This document shows, piece after piece, positions 45,135-53,981 of a stretch of 64,000 nucleotides of DNA (positions within the stretch are counted from its first letter, which is position 1; every line of letters begins with the position of its first letter). Source of the DNA: Comamonadaceae bacterium. Lineage in GTDB: Bacteria; Pseudomonadota; Gammaproteobacteria; Burkholderiales; Burkholderiaceae_C. The notes below the pieces were generated by a model. It did no database searches. It was not told where the DNA came from and worked only from the letters and a program-made list of their open reading frames with translations. The translations under genes and the position numbers were made by a program. The stretch is taken from positions 1-64,000 of the forward strand of contig CANGME010000010.1 of NCBI GenBank assembly GCA_947455145.1, given 5' to 3'.

Positions 45135-45967
45135 AGGTACAAACCTTGCGGGTTGACCCGCAGCACCTGATCGACAGCAGTCGCGCTACCCGCCCAGTCT
45201 TCGAACATCGCTAGCAATTGGGCAGCATCAGGCACAGGCGTCACTCGCAGGTGCGGCCAGTCGCTACCCCAGACCAAGCGCTCGGGGTTGGCCTCCATCA
45301 GCTTTTGCTGAAATGGCCTGCCCGCTTGCCAGTCGCTGGCATTAAGCAGATTGCGATAGGCACACAGCTTGACCCATACCTTGCCGGAGGCCAGCAGATC
45401 GAGCAGGGTGCGAAAGCCGGGGTCGTCCACACCAGCGTTCACGTCGAAGCCACCCATGTGGTCAATCACCACCGGCACGGGCAGGGTCATCAGCTCGGCG
45501 GCAATGCCGGGCAGGGCCTGACAGTCAGTCCACAACTCGGCGTGCAAGCCCGCGTCGGCCAGCCTCGGGGCCAGCACACGCAAGTCATCGAACGATGCAC
45601 TCCCCGCAAAATTGGCGCCCGTGCCACTGCGGTGGCTAAAGCGTGCGCCGCGCACGCCTTGTTCGCGCAGGCCCGTCAGAGTCAAGGGGCTACCGGCTTG
45701 AACCACAACCACGCCTCGCAGTCTGGGCTGTGCAGCCAATGCGTGTAGCAGGAGGGAATGGTCTTGTCCGTAGGCACTGGGGTGCACCAGAACCCCATGA
45801 TCGAGGCCAAGGCGCGTCAAAAGTGCCAGGTACTGTGATTCGATGGCTTCAGGTGGTGTGTAGCTTCGATCAGGCGCGAGCGGAAAGCGGTCATAAGGGC
45901 CGAACAGGTGGGCATGGCAATCCCAGCCGCCTGGTACAGCGTTTTTTTCGACTATTTTTACGCTCAT
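45131..45967 (-). CDS. amidohydrolase-family lactonase-like protein
   Basis: A 278-residue TIM-barrel metal-dependent hydrolase. GGWDCHAHLFGPYDRF carries the N-terminal HxH, VIDHMGGFD another ligand, and LVWGSDWPHLRV the catalytic Asp. These match the 2-pyrone-4,6-dicarboxylate lactonase/sugar-lactone isomerase group. It opens or isomerises a lactone ring in carboxylate catabolism; which lactone is not decidable. Overlaps the CMD-like gene (4 bp) and the receptor gene (4 bp). Confidence 0.86.
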   Translation of the reverse strand: MSVKIVEKNAVPGGWDCHAHLFGPYDRFPLAPDRSYTPPEAIESQYLALLTRLGLDHGVLVHPSAYGQDHSLLLHALAAQPRLRGVVVVQAGSPLTLTGLREQGVRGARFSHRSGTGANFAGSASFDDLRVLAPRLADAGLHAELWTDCQALPGIAAELMTLPVPVVIDHMGGFDVNAGVDDPGFRTLLDLLASGKVWVKLCAYRNLLNASDWQAGRPFQQKLMEANPERLVWGSDWPHLRVTPVPDAAQLLAMFEDWAGSATAVDQVLRVNPQGLYL

Positions 45968-46536
45968 TTCAGCGCTGCGTGCTGCGGCAAAGAAAATGCC
46001 GGTGTCACGCCCTCAGGCAGCGGGATCTCATGGCAATTCAGAGTCATGGCCACCATGGTGTAGTAGCCGATCAGGGCAGTCAGCTCAACCACGGTGCGTT
46101 CGCCAAATTGCGCGAGTGCGGTGGCATAGGTGGCGTTCGATACCGAGTTGTGGCGGTTGAGTTCCAGCGCATAGTGATAGACCGCTGCGTCCGCAGGCGA
46201 CAAGCCGGGTGGTAGCGTTTGCGCGAGGATGGCCTCGATCACCGCTGGCTCTATGCCCACCTTTTCAGCCTCAAGCCTGTGCGCGTACCACTCAAACGGC
46301 GACTGACAAGCCCGCCCGGTCACTAGAATGGCAATCTCAGACAGGCGAGGTGGCAGCGTGGTGCCGTAGCGCAGCAATGCCCCCAGCGCCTGCCACTTGT
46401 CGGCCAGCTCGGGGTTGTACAAGGCGGCGCGCAGCGGGCCTTGAATCCTGCCGCGCGGGCCGGAGACGATCTTGTCGTACACGGCTCGTTGTTCGGTGTT
46501 CATGGCCTCGGGCGAAGGCAGGGTAATGCGGGGCAT
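45964..46536 (-). CDS. carboxymuconolactone decarboxylase-family protein
   Basis: A 190-residue CMD/AhpD-fold protein. ILVTGRACQSPFEWYAHRLEAEKVGI is the family core; the redox CxxC of AhpD is absent (one Cys only), so it is more likely a decarboxylase/isomerase or binding member than a peroxidase. ATG 46536 has AGGAGAG upstream, preferred over a longer reading. First gene after the LysR on the same strand, coupled to the lactonase-like gene. Confidence 0.86.
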   Translation of the reverse strand: MPRITLPSPEAMNTEQRAVYDKIVSGPRGRIQGPLRAALYNPELADKWQALGALLRYGTTLPPRLSEIAILVTGRACQSPFEWYAHRLEAEKVGIEPAVIEAILAQTLPPGLSPADAAVYHYALELNRHNSVSNATYATALAQFGERTVVELTALIGYYTMVAMTLNCHEIPLPEGVTPAFSLPQHAALK

Positions 46537-46633
46537 GGATCTCTCCTGAATCGGGTCTGAATAGGCCGTGAGCTTAAGCACAATCATGGCGCTGGCCTAC
46601 GACCACGCAGGCATCTCAGCTATGCAGCCCAGG

Positions 46634-47611
46634 TCAGGCCTGCACGCGCGGGCGCCACATGCCTGCACTGGCCATGCTATCAACAATGCTGACGATTTTG
46701 GCGGCAACAGCCGACACCGCGCGCGTGGGGCCTTTGGACTTGGCGCTGGCCATGGCCACGGTGCGGTGAAAAGGCGGGTCAACAATCTTTGCCGCCTGAA
46801 GACGACCGTCTTGCACCTCACTCCAGACCGCGTGAATCGGCAGCACGGTGTACAGCCGCTCGCTGGCGACCAGCGACTTTTGCAAGGGCAGTGAATCGGC
46901 CTCGATGACCGCGCCCAGCTTCAGGTGCTGCTGGCGTGCCACGGCGTCCAGTGCGGTGCGCAATCCGTTAGGGGCGGCAGGCAGAATGAAGGGTAAATCG
47001 TTCAAGCTGCGAAAGGCAACTTCGGGCGTGGCCGTCAGTTTGTCGCCTGCTGGCCCGATCAGGTAGCTGTCCACCACGGCCAGAGACTGCTCCAGCTCCG
47101 GCAGAGTGGGCCCATAACGGTAAAGGATGGCGATGTCCACCCGCGCATCCGCCAGCCATTCTTCAACCTGGCCGCTAGAGCCTTCAAGAATTTTCAGACT
47201 GACAGCTGGGTGGGATTGATTCATTTCGGTAAATAAGCGGCCCACCAGAGGCAACCCAATCGACGGCAGCAGGCCCAGCGTGACCAGGCCACTGGGCTCT
47301 CGCCCTTCACCCCGAATGTCTTGTTGCAACTGCGCCGCACTGGTGAGCAAGGCTTTGACTTGCGGGAACAGCACGAGCCCCATTTCCGACAGCTCTACGC
47401 CACGCCCCGTGCGGTTAAATAGGCGTGCGCCACATTCGCGCTCCAGTGCATTGAGTTGTCGGCTGAGCAAAGACTGGTTGCTGTCCAGATAAAGCGCCGC
47501 GCGCGTCAAGCTGCCTAGTTCACCAATCGCCACAAAGGCCCGCCACTTGTGCAGGTCAGCAACAATATCGAGCTTGAAGTCGGTGGCTTTTTGAGTCTGG
47601 CTTCGGGACAT
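46634..47611 (-). CDS. LysR-family transcriptional regulator
   Basis: A 325-residue LysR-type regulator. The wHTH is KWRAFVAIGELGSLTRAALYLDSNQ...LLSRQLNALERECGARLFNRTGRG, within residues ~20-80. Unusually it lies upstream of, and on the same strand as, the CMD-lactonase-Bug genes (97-bp gap), so it may be co-transcribed and autoregulated. Effector unknown; probably an intermediate of that pathway. Confidence 0.92.
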   Translation of the reverse strand: MSRSQTQKATDFKLDIVADLHKWRAFVAIGELGSLTRAALYLDSNQSLLSRQLNALERECGARLFNRTGRGVELSEMGLVLFPQVKALLTSAAQLQQDIRGEGREPSGLVTLGLLPSIGLPLVGRLFTEMNQSHPAVSLKILEGSSGQVEEWLADARVDIAILYRYGPTLPELEQSLAVVDSYLIGPAGDKLTATPEVAFRSLNDLPFILPAAPNGLRTALDAVARQQHLKLGAVIEADSLPLQKSLVASERLYTVLPIHAVWSEVQDGRLQAAKIVDPPFHRTVAMASAKSKGPTRAVSAVAAKIVSIVDSMASAGMWRPRVQA

Positions 47612-47764
47612 TGTGTGCTTGTCGGGAGGGGGCGATTGGGGATTTTATGCGCAGCGCGACAACCGAATAATCAGACGGGCCGAACTACCTTCCCGCGACT
47701 TGCCACTAGGTGACACCGATGTCGATTCGCCGACCTGGGAAGCCTTCCGAAGCTACCAGTTCAA

Positions 47765-48175
47765 TCATCGATCAGACCGCGCGTCCAAACTCCAGTCACC
47801 CGCACCGTTGGCTGCAAGGGCCAGCAAACCGCCGACCACCCCAATGTTCTTGAAGAAAAGCAATTGGGTTACAAACACCATCTCTGCTGGGGCCGACCAA
47901 TAGGCATGGAAGAAGCAACTGGCCACCAGCGTGAAGGCCGCCAGCACCAGTGCCGCGATGCGCGTCTGGAAACCGGCCAGCAGCGCCAGACTGCCCAGAA
48001 TTTCGACCGTCAAGGCCAGGGCCGCCCCGACCTCAGGCAGTGGCAGGCCCACCGAAGAGATATACCCCACGGTTGCGGAAAAGCCGGTGAGTTTGCTGAT
48101 GCCCGCAGGCAGGAACAAGGCGACAAACAAGATGCGAGCGGCGAGGTTAAGCCCGTTTTGCAATGACTTTGACAT
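47765..48175 (-). CDS. DoxX-family membrane protein
   Basis: A 136-residue four-helix membrane protein of the DoxX family. Helices: LNLAARILFVALFLPAGISKL, VGAALALTVEILGSLALLAGF, IAALVLAAFTLVASCFFHAYW and a C-terminal FFKNIGVVGGLLALAANG. ATG 48175 has GGAAA upstream; 48187 is an alternative. It lies 17 bp downstream of azoR on the same strand, a common pairing in quinone/thiol stress loci. Confidence 0.88.
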   Translation of the reverse strand: MSKSLQNGLNLAARILFVALFLPAGISKLTGFSATVGYISSVGLPLPEVGAALALTVEILGSLALLAGFQTRIAALVLAAFTLVASCFFHAYWSAPAEMVFVTQLLFFKNIGVVGGLLALAANGAGDWSLDARSDR

Positions 48176-48192
48176 AGTTATTTCCATGGATA

Positions 48193-48843
48193 TCAGGCTG
48201 CCAGCACGGCGTTGTCTTCGTTGGCGGCGGTCAGTGCCACGGCACGGATTTCCAGTTCGGCAGCTGCCAGGGCTTGGGTTTTGGTGACCTCACCCATGGC
48301 TAGGCCTTCCGCGCGAACAAACCGCACGTCGGTTATCCCAAAGAAACCAAACACCGTCTGCAGATAGCTCTCTTGGTGCTCCATGGCACGACCGCCTTCA
48401 CTGGTGGAGTAAACGCCACCGCGGGTGGAGGCCACGATCACGATCTTGCCAGCAGCTAAGCCTTGAGGGCCTTTTTCTGTGTACTTGAAGGTACGGCCCA
48501 CTTGCGCCACGCGGTCAATCCAGGCCTTGAGTTGGCTGGGGATGGAAAAGTTGTACAGCGGTGCGCCCACCACGATCACGTCAGCCGCCAGGAACTGGCT
48601 GACCAGCGCTTCGGAAATAACGTTCTCACTCTTTTGCACATCGCTCAATTCGTCCCCACCCGCTGGCATCCGAAAACCAAGTGAGTCCACTGACAGGTGG
48701 CTGGGAGCGCCAGTGGCTAGGTCCAAATAGTCCACCGTAATGCTAGGGTGGCTGGCCTGCCATTTGGCGACGATTTGTGCCGTCAGCTGGCGAGAAACGG
48801 AGTTGGCAGCGAGGATGCTGGAATCGATGTGAAGCAGTTTCAT
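48193..48843 (-). CDS. azoR: FMN-dependent NADH-azoreductase
   Basis: A 216-residue flavodoxin-like quinone/azo reductase. [25 protein letters not shown] opens the FMN phosphate loop, [22 protein letters not shown] and STRGGVYS are further AzoR motifs. It reduces quinones and azo compounds by two electrons using NADH. With DoxX it forms a unit divergent from a LysR regulator, presumably induced by electrophiles. Confidence 0.93.
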   Translation of the reverse strand: MKLLHIDSSILAANSVSRQLTAQIVAKWQASHPSITVDYLDLATGAPSHLSVDSLGFRMPAGGDELSDVQKSENVISEALVSQFLAADVIVVGAPLYNFSIPSQLKAWIDRVAQVGRTFKYTEKGPQGLAAGKIVIVASTRGGVYSTSEGGRAMEHQESYLQTVFGFFGITDVRFVRAEGLAMGEVTKTQALAAAELEIRAVALTAANEDNAVLAA

Positions 48844-48859
48844 GGTCTAGTCCTTGAAG

Positions 48860-48957
48860 TTATGCTGCGGATTGCAGCCATAAATCAAGTATGCAGATGA
48901 AACGATTAATCGATAAGTTGGCAAAAATGCGTTAGATTGTCCCACCAACAGGACAAT
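48860..48957. promoter_or_regulatory. azoR/LysR intergenic operator region
   Basis: Within 125 bp between azoR and the divergent LysR gene are CGATTAATCG (perfect, 48903-48912), ATTGTCC/GGACAAT with an 8-bp spacer (48936-48957), and an imperfect TTATGCTGC/GCAGCCATAA hairpin (48860-48883). The first two are good LysR-site candidates. Confidence 0.5.
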
Positions 48958-48968
48958 GGAGAACTTCA

Positions 48969-49889
48969 ATGCAGGACTTGAACGACCTGGTTTACTTTGC
49001 TGAAGTGGTTGACCGGGGTAGTTTTGCTGCCGCCGGGCGTGCGCTGGGACTGCCCAAATCACGCCTGTCCCGCCGCGTGGCCGAGTTGGAGGCACGCCTG
49101 GGTGTTCGCCTGCTGCAACGCACGACGCGAAAACTGTCGCTAACCACCGTTGGTGAGCAGTACCACCGCCACTGCGTGGCAATGCGCGAGGATGCGCAGG
49201 CCGCACAGGATGCCGTGGCTCAAGCGCAGATCGAGCCTCGTGGAACCGTCCGTGTGGCTTGCCCGGTCACACTTGCGCAAACAACTCTGGGGCCCATACT
49301 GCCGCACTTTCTAGCGCGCTACCCGAAGGTGCGCATTGACATGCGTGTCAGCAACCGCGTCGTTGATTTGGTAGAGGAGGGCTTTGACGTGGCCTTGCGG
49401 GTGCGCCCAACGCTAGACGACAGCGGTAGCTTGGTCGTCAAGAACCTTGGCGTCAGTCGCATTCTGCTGCTGGCCAGTCCGGCACAGCTGGTGCGACAGG
49501 GGCGACCGGTCACAGTAGAGGATCTGGGCAGGCTCGACACAGTCAACATGTCCACAATCGGCGAGTCGGCAATCTGGCAACTGGAAGGCCCTGATGGTGC
49601 AACCCACGCCTTCCAGCACCATCCTCGCTACGTGGCGGATGACTTGATGACGTTGAAATTCGCCGTGCTGGCGGGCACTGGCATTTGTGTGATGCCCGAC
49701 TACCTGTGCAGCGAGGAACTAAGCGACGGTCGGCTGGTGAGCGTGCTACCGGGCTGGGCACCCAAGCCAGGCATCTTTCATGCGGTCTTTCCATCACGCC
49801 GCGGCCTGCTACCTGCGGTACGGGCATTTTTGGATTTTCTGGGTGATGCCATTGAACAGGAAGGGCTAACTCAGGCACCCGTTGTATAG
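48969..49889 (+). CDS. LysR-family transcriptional regulator
   Basis: A 306-residue LysR-type protein; wHTH in MQDLNDLVYFAEVVDRGSFAAAGR ... RLSRRVAELEARLGVRLLQRTTR. Divergent from azoR-doxX, so it probably controls them in response to quinone or electrophile stress, as in known AzoR/QorR-like systems. Effector domain of normal length. Confidence 0.93.
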   Translation: MQDLNDLVYFAEVVDRGSFAAAGRALGLPKSRLSRRVAELEARLGVRLLQRTTRKLSLTTVGEQYHRHCVAMREDAQAAQDAVAQAQIEPRGTVRVACPVTLAQTTLGPILPHFLARYPKVRIDMRVSNRVVDLVEEGFDVALRVRPTLDDSGSLVVKNLGVSRILLLASPAQLVRQGRPVTVEDLGRLDTVNMSTIGESAIWQLEGPDGATHAFQHHPRYVADDLMTLKFAVLAGTGICVMPDYLCSEELSDGRLVSVLPGWAPKPGIFHAVFPSRRGLLPAVRAFLDFLGDAIEQEGLTQAPVV

Positions 49890-49969
49890 CGAAAACCCGG
49901 TTGCCGGCAGGAAATCCACTCACCCACTATTTGTAGCGGACGATTTCTGTCGCGCAACAGAAGTTAGCT

Positions 49970-49993
49970 CAAAATGAATGAGCATCCATTTTG
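49970..49993 (+). terminator. hairpin after LysR gene
   Basis: Arms CAAAATG and CATTTTG with a 10-bp loop, 80 bp after the LysR stop in an otherwise gene-free 285-bp gap (49890-50174). No T-run, so the terminator role is uncertain. Nothing else recognised in the gap. Confidence 0.35.
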
Positions 49994-50174
49994 ATGGCCG
50001 CATTCGGCACACCAAATTTTCTCGGCGGCTGTCGGCTTGAGCGCACTGAGATCGTTCTTCCCACATACCCTGCTTCTATTCGCTATGCGTTGCAAACCCG
50101 CATGGATGCTAGAGGACGGCAACCTAGATTGCACTCCAATCCAGCACATCGCAGGAATCAAACTTTCCTGAGAC

Positions 50175-51053
50175 TCAAATCTGCATCAAGTCTTGCAGAG
50201 CTTGAGACATCACCCCATCGGCTTGAGAAAACGTCTCCACCATTTCAAAATGGTTCAAACCCGCACCCCAGAGGAACGTTAAATCGGTGCATCGATCTGA
50301 CAGGGCTTGCGCAAATTCAAGAGCTTGGCGCTTGAACTCGGGCGACTCTTGATCCCCGCACAACAGCACCACCGGCATGGTGAAAGCGTCCAGGTGCCGC
50401 ATAGGGCTCAAGGCTTGCAATGTCTCGGGTGTGAAGGCCACGTACTGGCTACGGGACGAATGACTCACAGGCTCCAGCTCATACATGCCGCTGCAACATA
50501 GCAGGCCGCAGATGGGCGTCTTTTCAAACCCAGCTTGGGCCCAGTTGTGCGTGGCCAAACAGGCGGCCAAATGAGCACCAGACGAATGTCCGACCACATA
50601 AATTCGGTCTGGGTTGGCCCCCATGGCGCTGGCGTGTTGTGCGGTGAATGTAAGGGCGCGTTGCAATTGCTCGGCCATGGTCAACAAGCGGCCATTGACA
50701 TCGGTCACCGCCGCAAAGTCGGGCACCACCACCTGCACGCCGCACTGGAGCAGCCACGCCACACCCATCGCGTAGTCTTGCGCTTGGCCACTTCGCCACG
50801 CACCACCGTGAATGAAAAAAACCAAGGGCGCATTTGGGGTTTGACTGGGGTACCAATCAAGGGCTTCTATCGCTGTCGGGCCATAGGCCATGCGATGCGT
50901 TGGCGTGCCTTGCGCCTGCACCTTTGCGCGCGCCTCGGCGCTGCGTTCAGTGCAACACGTCATGACATCGGCCATGTTGGGAGCATGCTGGGTTTGGTCA
51001 TAAGCCCAGTCGAGTTGCTGCGGCGTTAAATCGCGCCAGTCGGTTAAGCTCAT
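50175..51053 (-). CDS. alpha/beta hydrolase, kynurenine formamidase-like
   Basis: A 292-residue cytoplasmic hydrolase. HGGAW gives the oxyanion hole, VVGHSSGAHLAACLA the Ser nucleophile, and the C-terminal NHFEMVE the His. The WAYDQTQHAPNM opening is seen in arylformamidase-like and lactone/ester hydrolases. The ATG overlaps the stop of the Bug receptor (4 bp), so they share translation. True substrate is likely the receptor's ligand or a derived amide/ester. Confidence 0.85.
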   Translation of the reverse strand: MSLTDWRDLTPQQLDWAYDQTQHAPNMADVMTCCTERSAEARAKVQAQGTPTHRMAYGPTAIEALDWYPSQTPNAPLVFFIHGGAWRSGQAQDYAMGVAWLLQCGVQVVVPDFAAVTDVNGRLLTMAEQLQRALTFTAQHASAMGANPDRIYVVGHSSGAHLAACLATHNWAQAGFEKTPICGLLCCSGMYELEPVSHSSRSQYVAFTPETLQALSPMRHLDAFTMPVVLLCGDQESPEFKRQALEFAQALSDRCTDLTFLWGAGLNHFEMVETFSQADGVMSQALQDLMQI

Positions 51054-52015
51054 TCGATCACTGCGCCTGAAGTTTCGATGGTGGCACGGCGAGAGCGGCT
51101 CTCGCTGCGGATGTGGCGACGAAACTCGTCCGGCCCCGCACCCACAAAGTCAAGCGACTTGCCTTCAATCTCTTTGCTGCGAAAGTCGGGCTCACTGATC
51201 ACGGCCAAGAGGTCGCGGTGCATGCGGTTCACCAACGCGGGGGCAAAGCTGCTGGGCGCAAACACGCCCATCCAGACACGCGCGTCCACTTCGGGAAAGC
51301 CCAGCTCGGTCATGGTGGGCACGTCGGGGTAAGCGCTGTCGCGGGTTTTGCCGCCATAGGCCAGCGGCTTGATGCGTTTGCTGGCTATGTGCGCACGCGC
51401 CGACACAAGGCCCGACCACGTCATCTGCACCTCACCACTCACCGCAGCCATCAGCGCTTGCGGAACGCCCCGGTAAGGAATGTGCACGATGAACACGCCA
51501 GATTTCTGTTTGAGCATCTCCGTGGCCAGTTGGGGTTGACTACCGGGCCCATAAGACGCATACGACAAAGACCCCGGCTTTGCTTTGGCTAAAGCCAGCA
51601 ACTCTTTTAGAGTGTTGGCGGGCAGCCCGGCGTTGGCGACCAGCATTTGATTAAAGCCCACCAACTGCGTCACGGGAATGAAGTCTTTCTCAGCGTCGTA
51701 AGGTAGCTTGCGGTAGAGGTGCGGGTTGATGGTGAAGGTGGCGTCGGTGGTGAACAACAGGGTGTGGTTGTCGGTGGAGCGTGCCACGGCCTCGGTGCCA
51801 ATCAAGGTGTTGGCACCAGGCCGGTTGTCAATGGTGACGGGCTGCTGCCACTTGTCTTGCAGACGCTGGGCCAAGGCGCGCGCCATCACATCCACGCCGC
51901 CGCCCGCCGGGTAGGGCACGATCAACTTGACCGGGCGAGTGGGCCACTCTTGCGCGCCCACAGCGCCTGCGAGCCCACAGAGTGCCGCGAACAAAACCAC
52001 CGACCAATGTTTCAT
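51050..52015 (-). CDS. TTT-family (Bug) periplasmic solute receptor
   Basis: A 321-residue Bug receptor with signal LFAALCGLAGAVGA and mature start QEWPTRPVKLIVPYPAGGGVDV. DNRPGANTLIGTEAVARSTD is conserved. Overlaps the formamidase-like gene at its stop. It is the fifth such receptor in 16 kb and again lacks transporter membrane genes. Confidence 0.92.
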   Translation of the reverse strand: MKHWSVVLFAALCGLAGAVGAQEWPTRPVKLIVPYPAGGGVDVMARALAQRLQDKWQQPVTIDNRPGANTLIGTEAVARSTDNHTLLFTTDATFTINPHLYRKLPYDAEKDFIPVTQLVGFNQMLVANAGLPANTLKELLALAKAKPGSLSYASYGPGSQPQLATEMLKQKSGVFIVHIPYRGVPQALMAAVSGEVQMTWSGLVSARAHIASKRIKPLAYGGKTRDSAYPDVPTMTELGFPEVDARVWMGVFAPSSFAPALVNRMHRDLLAVISEPDFRSKEIEGKSLDFVGAGPDEFRRHIRSESRSRRATIETSGAVIE

Positions 52016-52106
52016 GCGTGTATCCTAAAGTTATTGACGACTTTAATTGATATGAACCCAGCCACACAACTCCCTCGCCCACCCTCATGGGTGGCGTTCA
52101 TTCCCC

Positions 52107-52319
52107 ATGAATAAGCTCGGCAAACCCGAAGATCGGGAACTACTCTACAAAGGCGTCTTCATTGCACTCATCGGCTTAGGGGTGCTGCTGTCGCCACAAT
52201 TCATGAGCCCGTCGGCCATGCGGGACATGGTGACGGCTTCATCGCTCGTGGGCTGGTTCGCTCTGGTGCTGGGGGGCGGGTTTATCGTGCAGTACGCGTT
52301 GCGGCGACGGGATCAGTGA
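52107..52319 (+). CDS. small two-TM hypothetical membrane protein
   Basis: A 70-residue protein with two hydrophobic segments (LLYKGVFIALIGLGVLLSPQ and VGWFALVLGGGFIVQYAL) and a basic C-terminus (RRRDQ). ATG 52107. Similar small proteins occur near these genes in Comamonadaceae, but no family name is known to me. Convergent with the MetE-like gene, 7 bp apart. Confidence 0.7.
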   Translation: MNKLGKPEDRELLYKGVFIALIGLGVLLSPQFMSPSAMRDMVTASSLVGWFALVLGGGFIVQYALRRRDQ

Positions 52320-52326
52320 GTGGGCA

Positions 52327-53349
52327 TCATGACAATTCGCGCCGCACAATAGCCGCACCCTCCGCCAGCGCTTTGAGCTTGGCAAAGGCAGTGGCGCGTG
52401 GCAAGTACTTCATGCCGCAGTCGGGCGCGGGGATCATGCGGTCTGCACTGACGTGCTTTAAGCCGGCACGAATGCGCACCGCCACGTCTTCACCCGTCTC
52501 GATCTTGGGGCTGCCCAAGTCGATCACACCGAGCAAAATTTTCTTGTTTGACAAATCCTTGAGCATGCCCAGATCCAACGCGGGTTGTGCGCACTCGATG
52601 GAGATTTGCTGCGCGGTTGAATCGGCCAACTGAGTGAGGAATGAATAGCCGGTTGGCTTTTGCCCCGGCACGACCGCCGCGTAACCGAAGCACAGGTGCA
52701 CGACGGTGGGGATGGTGATGCCTTCGAGCGCGCGGTTGATGGCCTTGACTGCAAAACGGTTGGCGGCCACGGGGTCGTTACGCAGCCAGGGCTCGTCCAA
52801 CTGAATCACGTCGGCACCGGCAGCTTGCAGGTCACGCACCTCTTGATTTACCGCTGCGGCAAACGCCATAGCCATTTCGTCGATGTCGCCGTAATACTCG
52901 TTGTGCGCTTGCTGCGCCATGGTGAAGGGGCCGGGCAGCGTGATCTTGATTTGGCGGTCTGTGTTGGCCCGCAGGAACTGCAGGTCGCGCACCTCGACCG
53001 CATGGCGGCGTTTGATGGGCGCGTTCACTCGCGGTACGCGGACTTGACGACCGGCTGCGTTGGTGATGACGGCGGGGTTGTCGGCGTCCACGCCTTCAAG
53101 CGCCGCAACGAAGTAGTTGGAATAGCTCTCGCGGCGCATTTCGCCGTCGGTGATGATGTCGATGCCCGCGCGCTCCATGTCGCGAATGGCGAGCAGCGTG
53201 GCGTCGTCTTGCGCTTCTTTCAGTTGCTCAGCCGGGATGCGCCACAGCTCATGCATATTGGCGCGCGGCACCACTTTGGAGAGCATTGCGCGATCAATCA
53301 GCCAATCAGGCTGGGGGTAACTTCCGACGACGGTGGTGGGGAGCAGCAT
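52327..53349 (-). CDS. MetE-like catalytic-domain methyltransferase
   Basis: A 340-residue protein covering only the catalytic barrel of cobalamin-independent methionine synthase. Zinc ligands can be followed: HLCFG (His, Cys), SIECAQP (Glu) and PDCGMKYL (Cys). The N-terminal domain that binds folate in full MetE (~750 residues) is missing, as in the short folate-independent core-MetE families. It probably transfers a methyl group to a thiol, perhaps homocysteine, from an unknown donor. 113 bp downstream of allA, possibly in the same transcript. Confidence 0.83.
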   Translation of the reverse strand: MLLPTTVVGSYPQPDWLIDRAMLSKVVPRANMHELWRIPAEQLKEAQDDATLLAIRDMERAGIDIITDGEMRRESYSNYFVAALEGVDADNPAVITNAAGRQVRVPRVNAPIKRRHAVEVRDLQFLRANTDRQIKITLPGPFTMAQQAHNEYYGDIDEMAMAFAAAVNQEVRDLQAAGADVIQLDEPWLRNDPVAANRFAVKAINRALEGITIPTVVHLCFGYAAVVPGQKPTGYSFLTQLADSTAQQISIECAQPALDLGMLKDLSNKKILLGVIDLGSPKIETGEDVAVRIRAGLKHVSADRMIPAPDCGMKYLPRATAFAKLKALAEGAAIVRRELS

Positions 53350-53462
53350 ATATGGTCAATCCAGTGGAGGAGAAAAGCTCCATTTTGCCCCGCCTCAATA
53401 CTTTCTTGCCGATTCACCCTTTTGCGGGGGATATTGAGTGAGGTAACGGCGACCAGTTTTGT

Positions 53463-53981
53463 CTAGCGCGCCGCGTCGCAGGCCCCCTGGGTCAGGCCCA
53501 TCTGCCCATCTAACTCAATCTCATCGCAGTTATTGCCCTCCCCCACCCGGTCCACGATTAAAAAATCGCTGACCCGGTGCAATGCAATCAAGGGGTGATG
53601 CCACACACCGCGCGCGTAACTCACGCCTTGGAAACCAGTGGCCAAAAAGGCTTTCATCTGGCTCGCATCAAACTCACCCGCAGGCGCGACCACTACCAGG
53701 TATTCATCCTCGGCTGATTGGGTGACGGGCACAAAGGCCTGGCTACCCAAGGGGTGGCGCTCCATGACGGTGATGGGCAGTGGCAAGGGCCGAGCTTGAC
53801 CACGAAACAGGCTGATAACGGGCACGCCGCCTTGCTCTGCTGCGTCCACACGGGCCAGCGCATGAAAGCGTTCGGTCGTGCCCGCGTTGATGGGGTAGTG
53901 CTTGGCGCCGTCAAGCATGATGACTTCGCCAAACGGGGCGAAGGCTTCACGGGTCAGCGGCTGAATTGGCAAGCTGTTCAT
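53463..53981 (-). CDS. allA: ureidoglycolate lyase
   Basis: A 172-residue cupin-like enzyme splitting ureidoglycolate into glyoxylate and urea. Family text: [28 protein letters not shown] and [10 protein letters not shown], matching AllA. ATG 53981 overlaps the alc stop by 4 bp, so ATG 53996 is not preferred. It follows allantoicase in the same operon, the expected order of steps. Length typical. Confidence 0.93.
   Translation of the reverse strand: MNSLPIQPLTREAFAPFGEVIMLDGAKHYPINAGTTERFHALARVDAAEQGGVPVISLFRGQARPLPLPITVMERHPLGSQAFVPVTQSAEDEYLVVVAPAGEFDASQMKAFLATGFQGVSYARGVWHHPLIALHRVSDFLIVDRVGEGNNCDEIELDGQMGLTQGACDAAR

Noticed and set aside
52660-53466. Plus-strand open frame across the MetE-like gene
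   Set aside because: Antisense to a gene whose zinc ligands are all visible.
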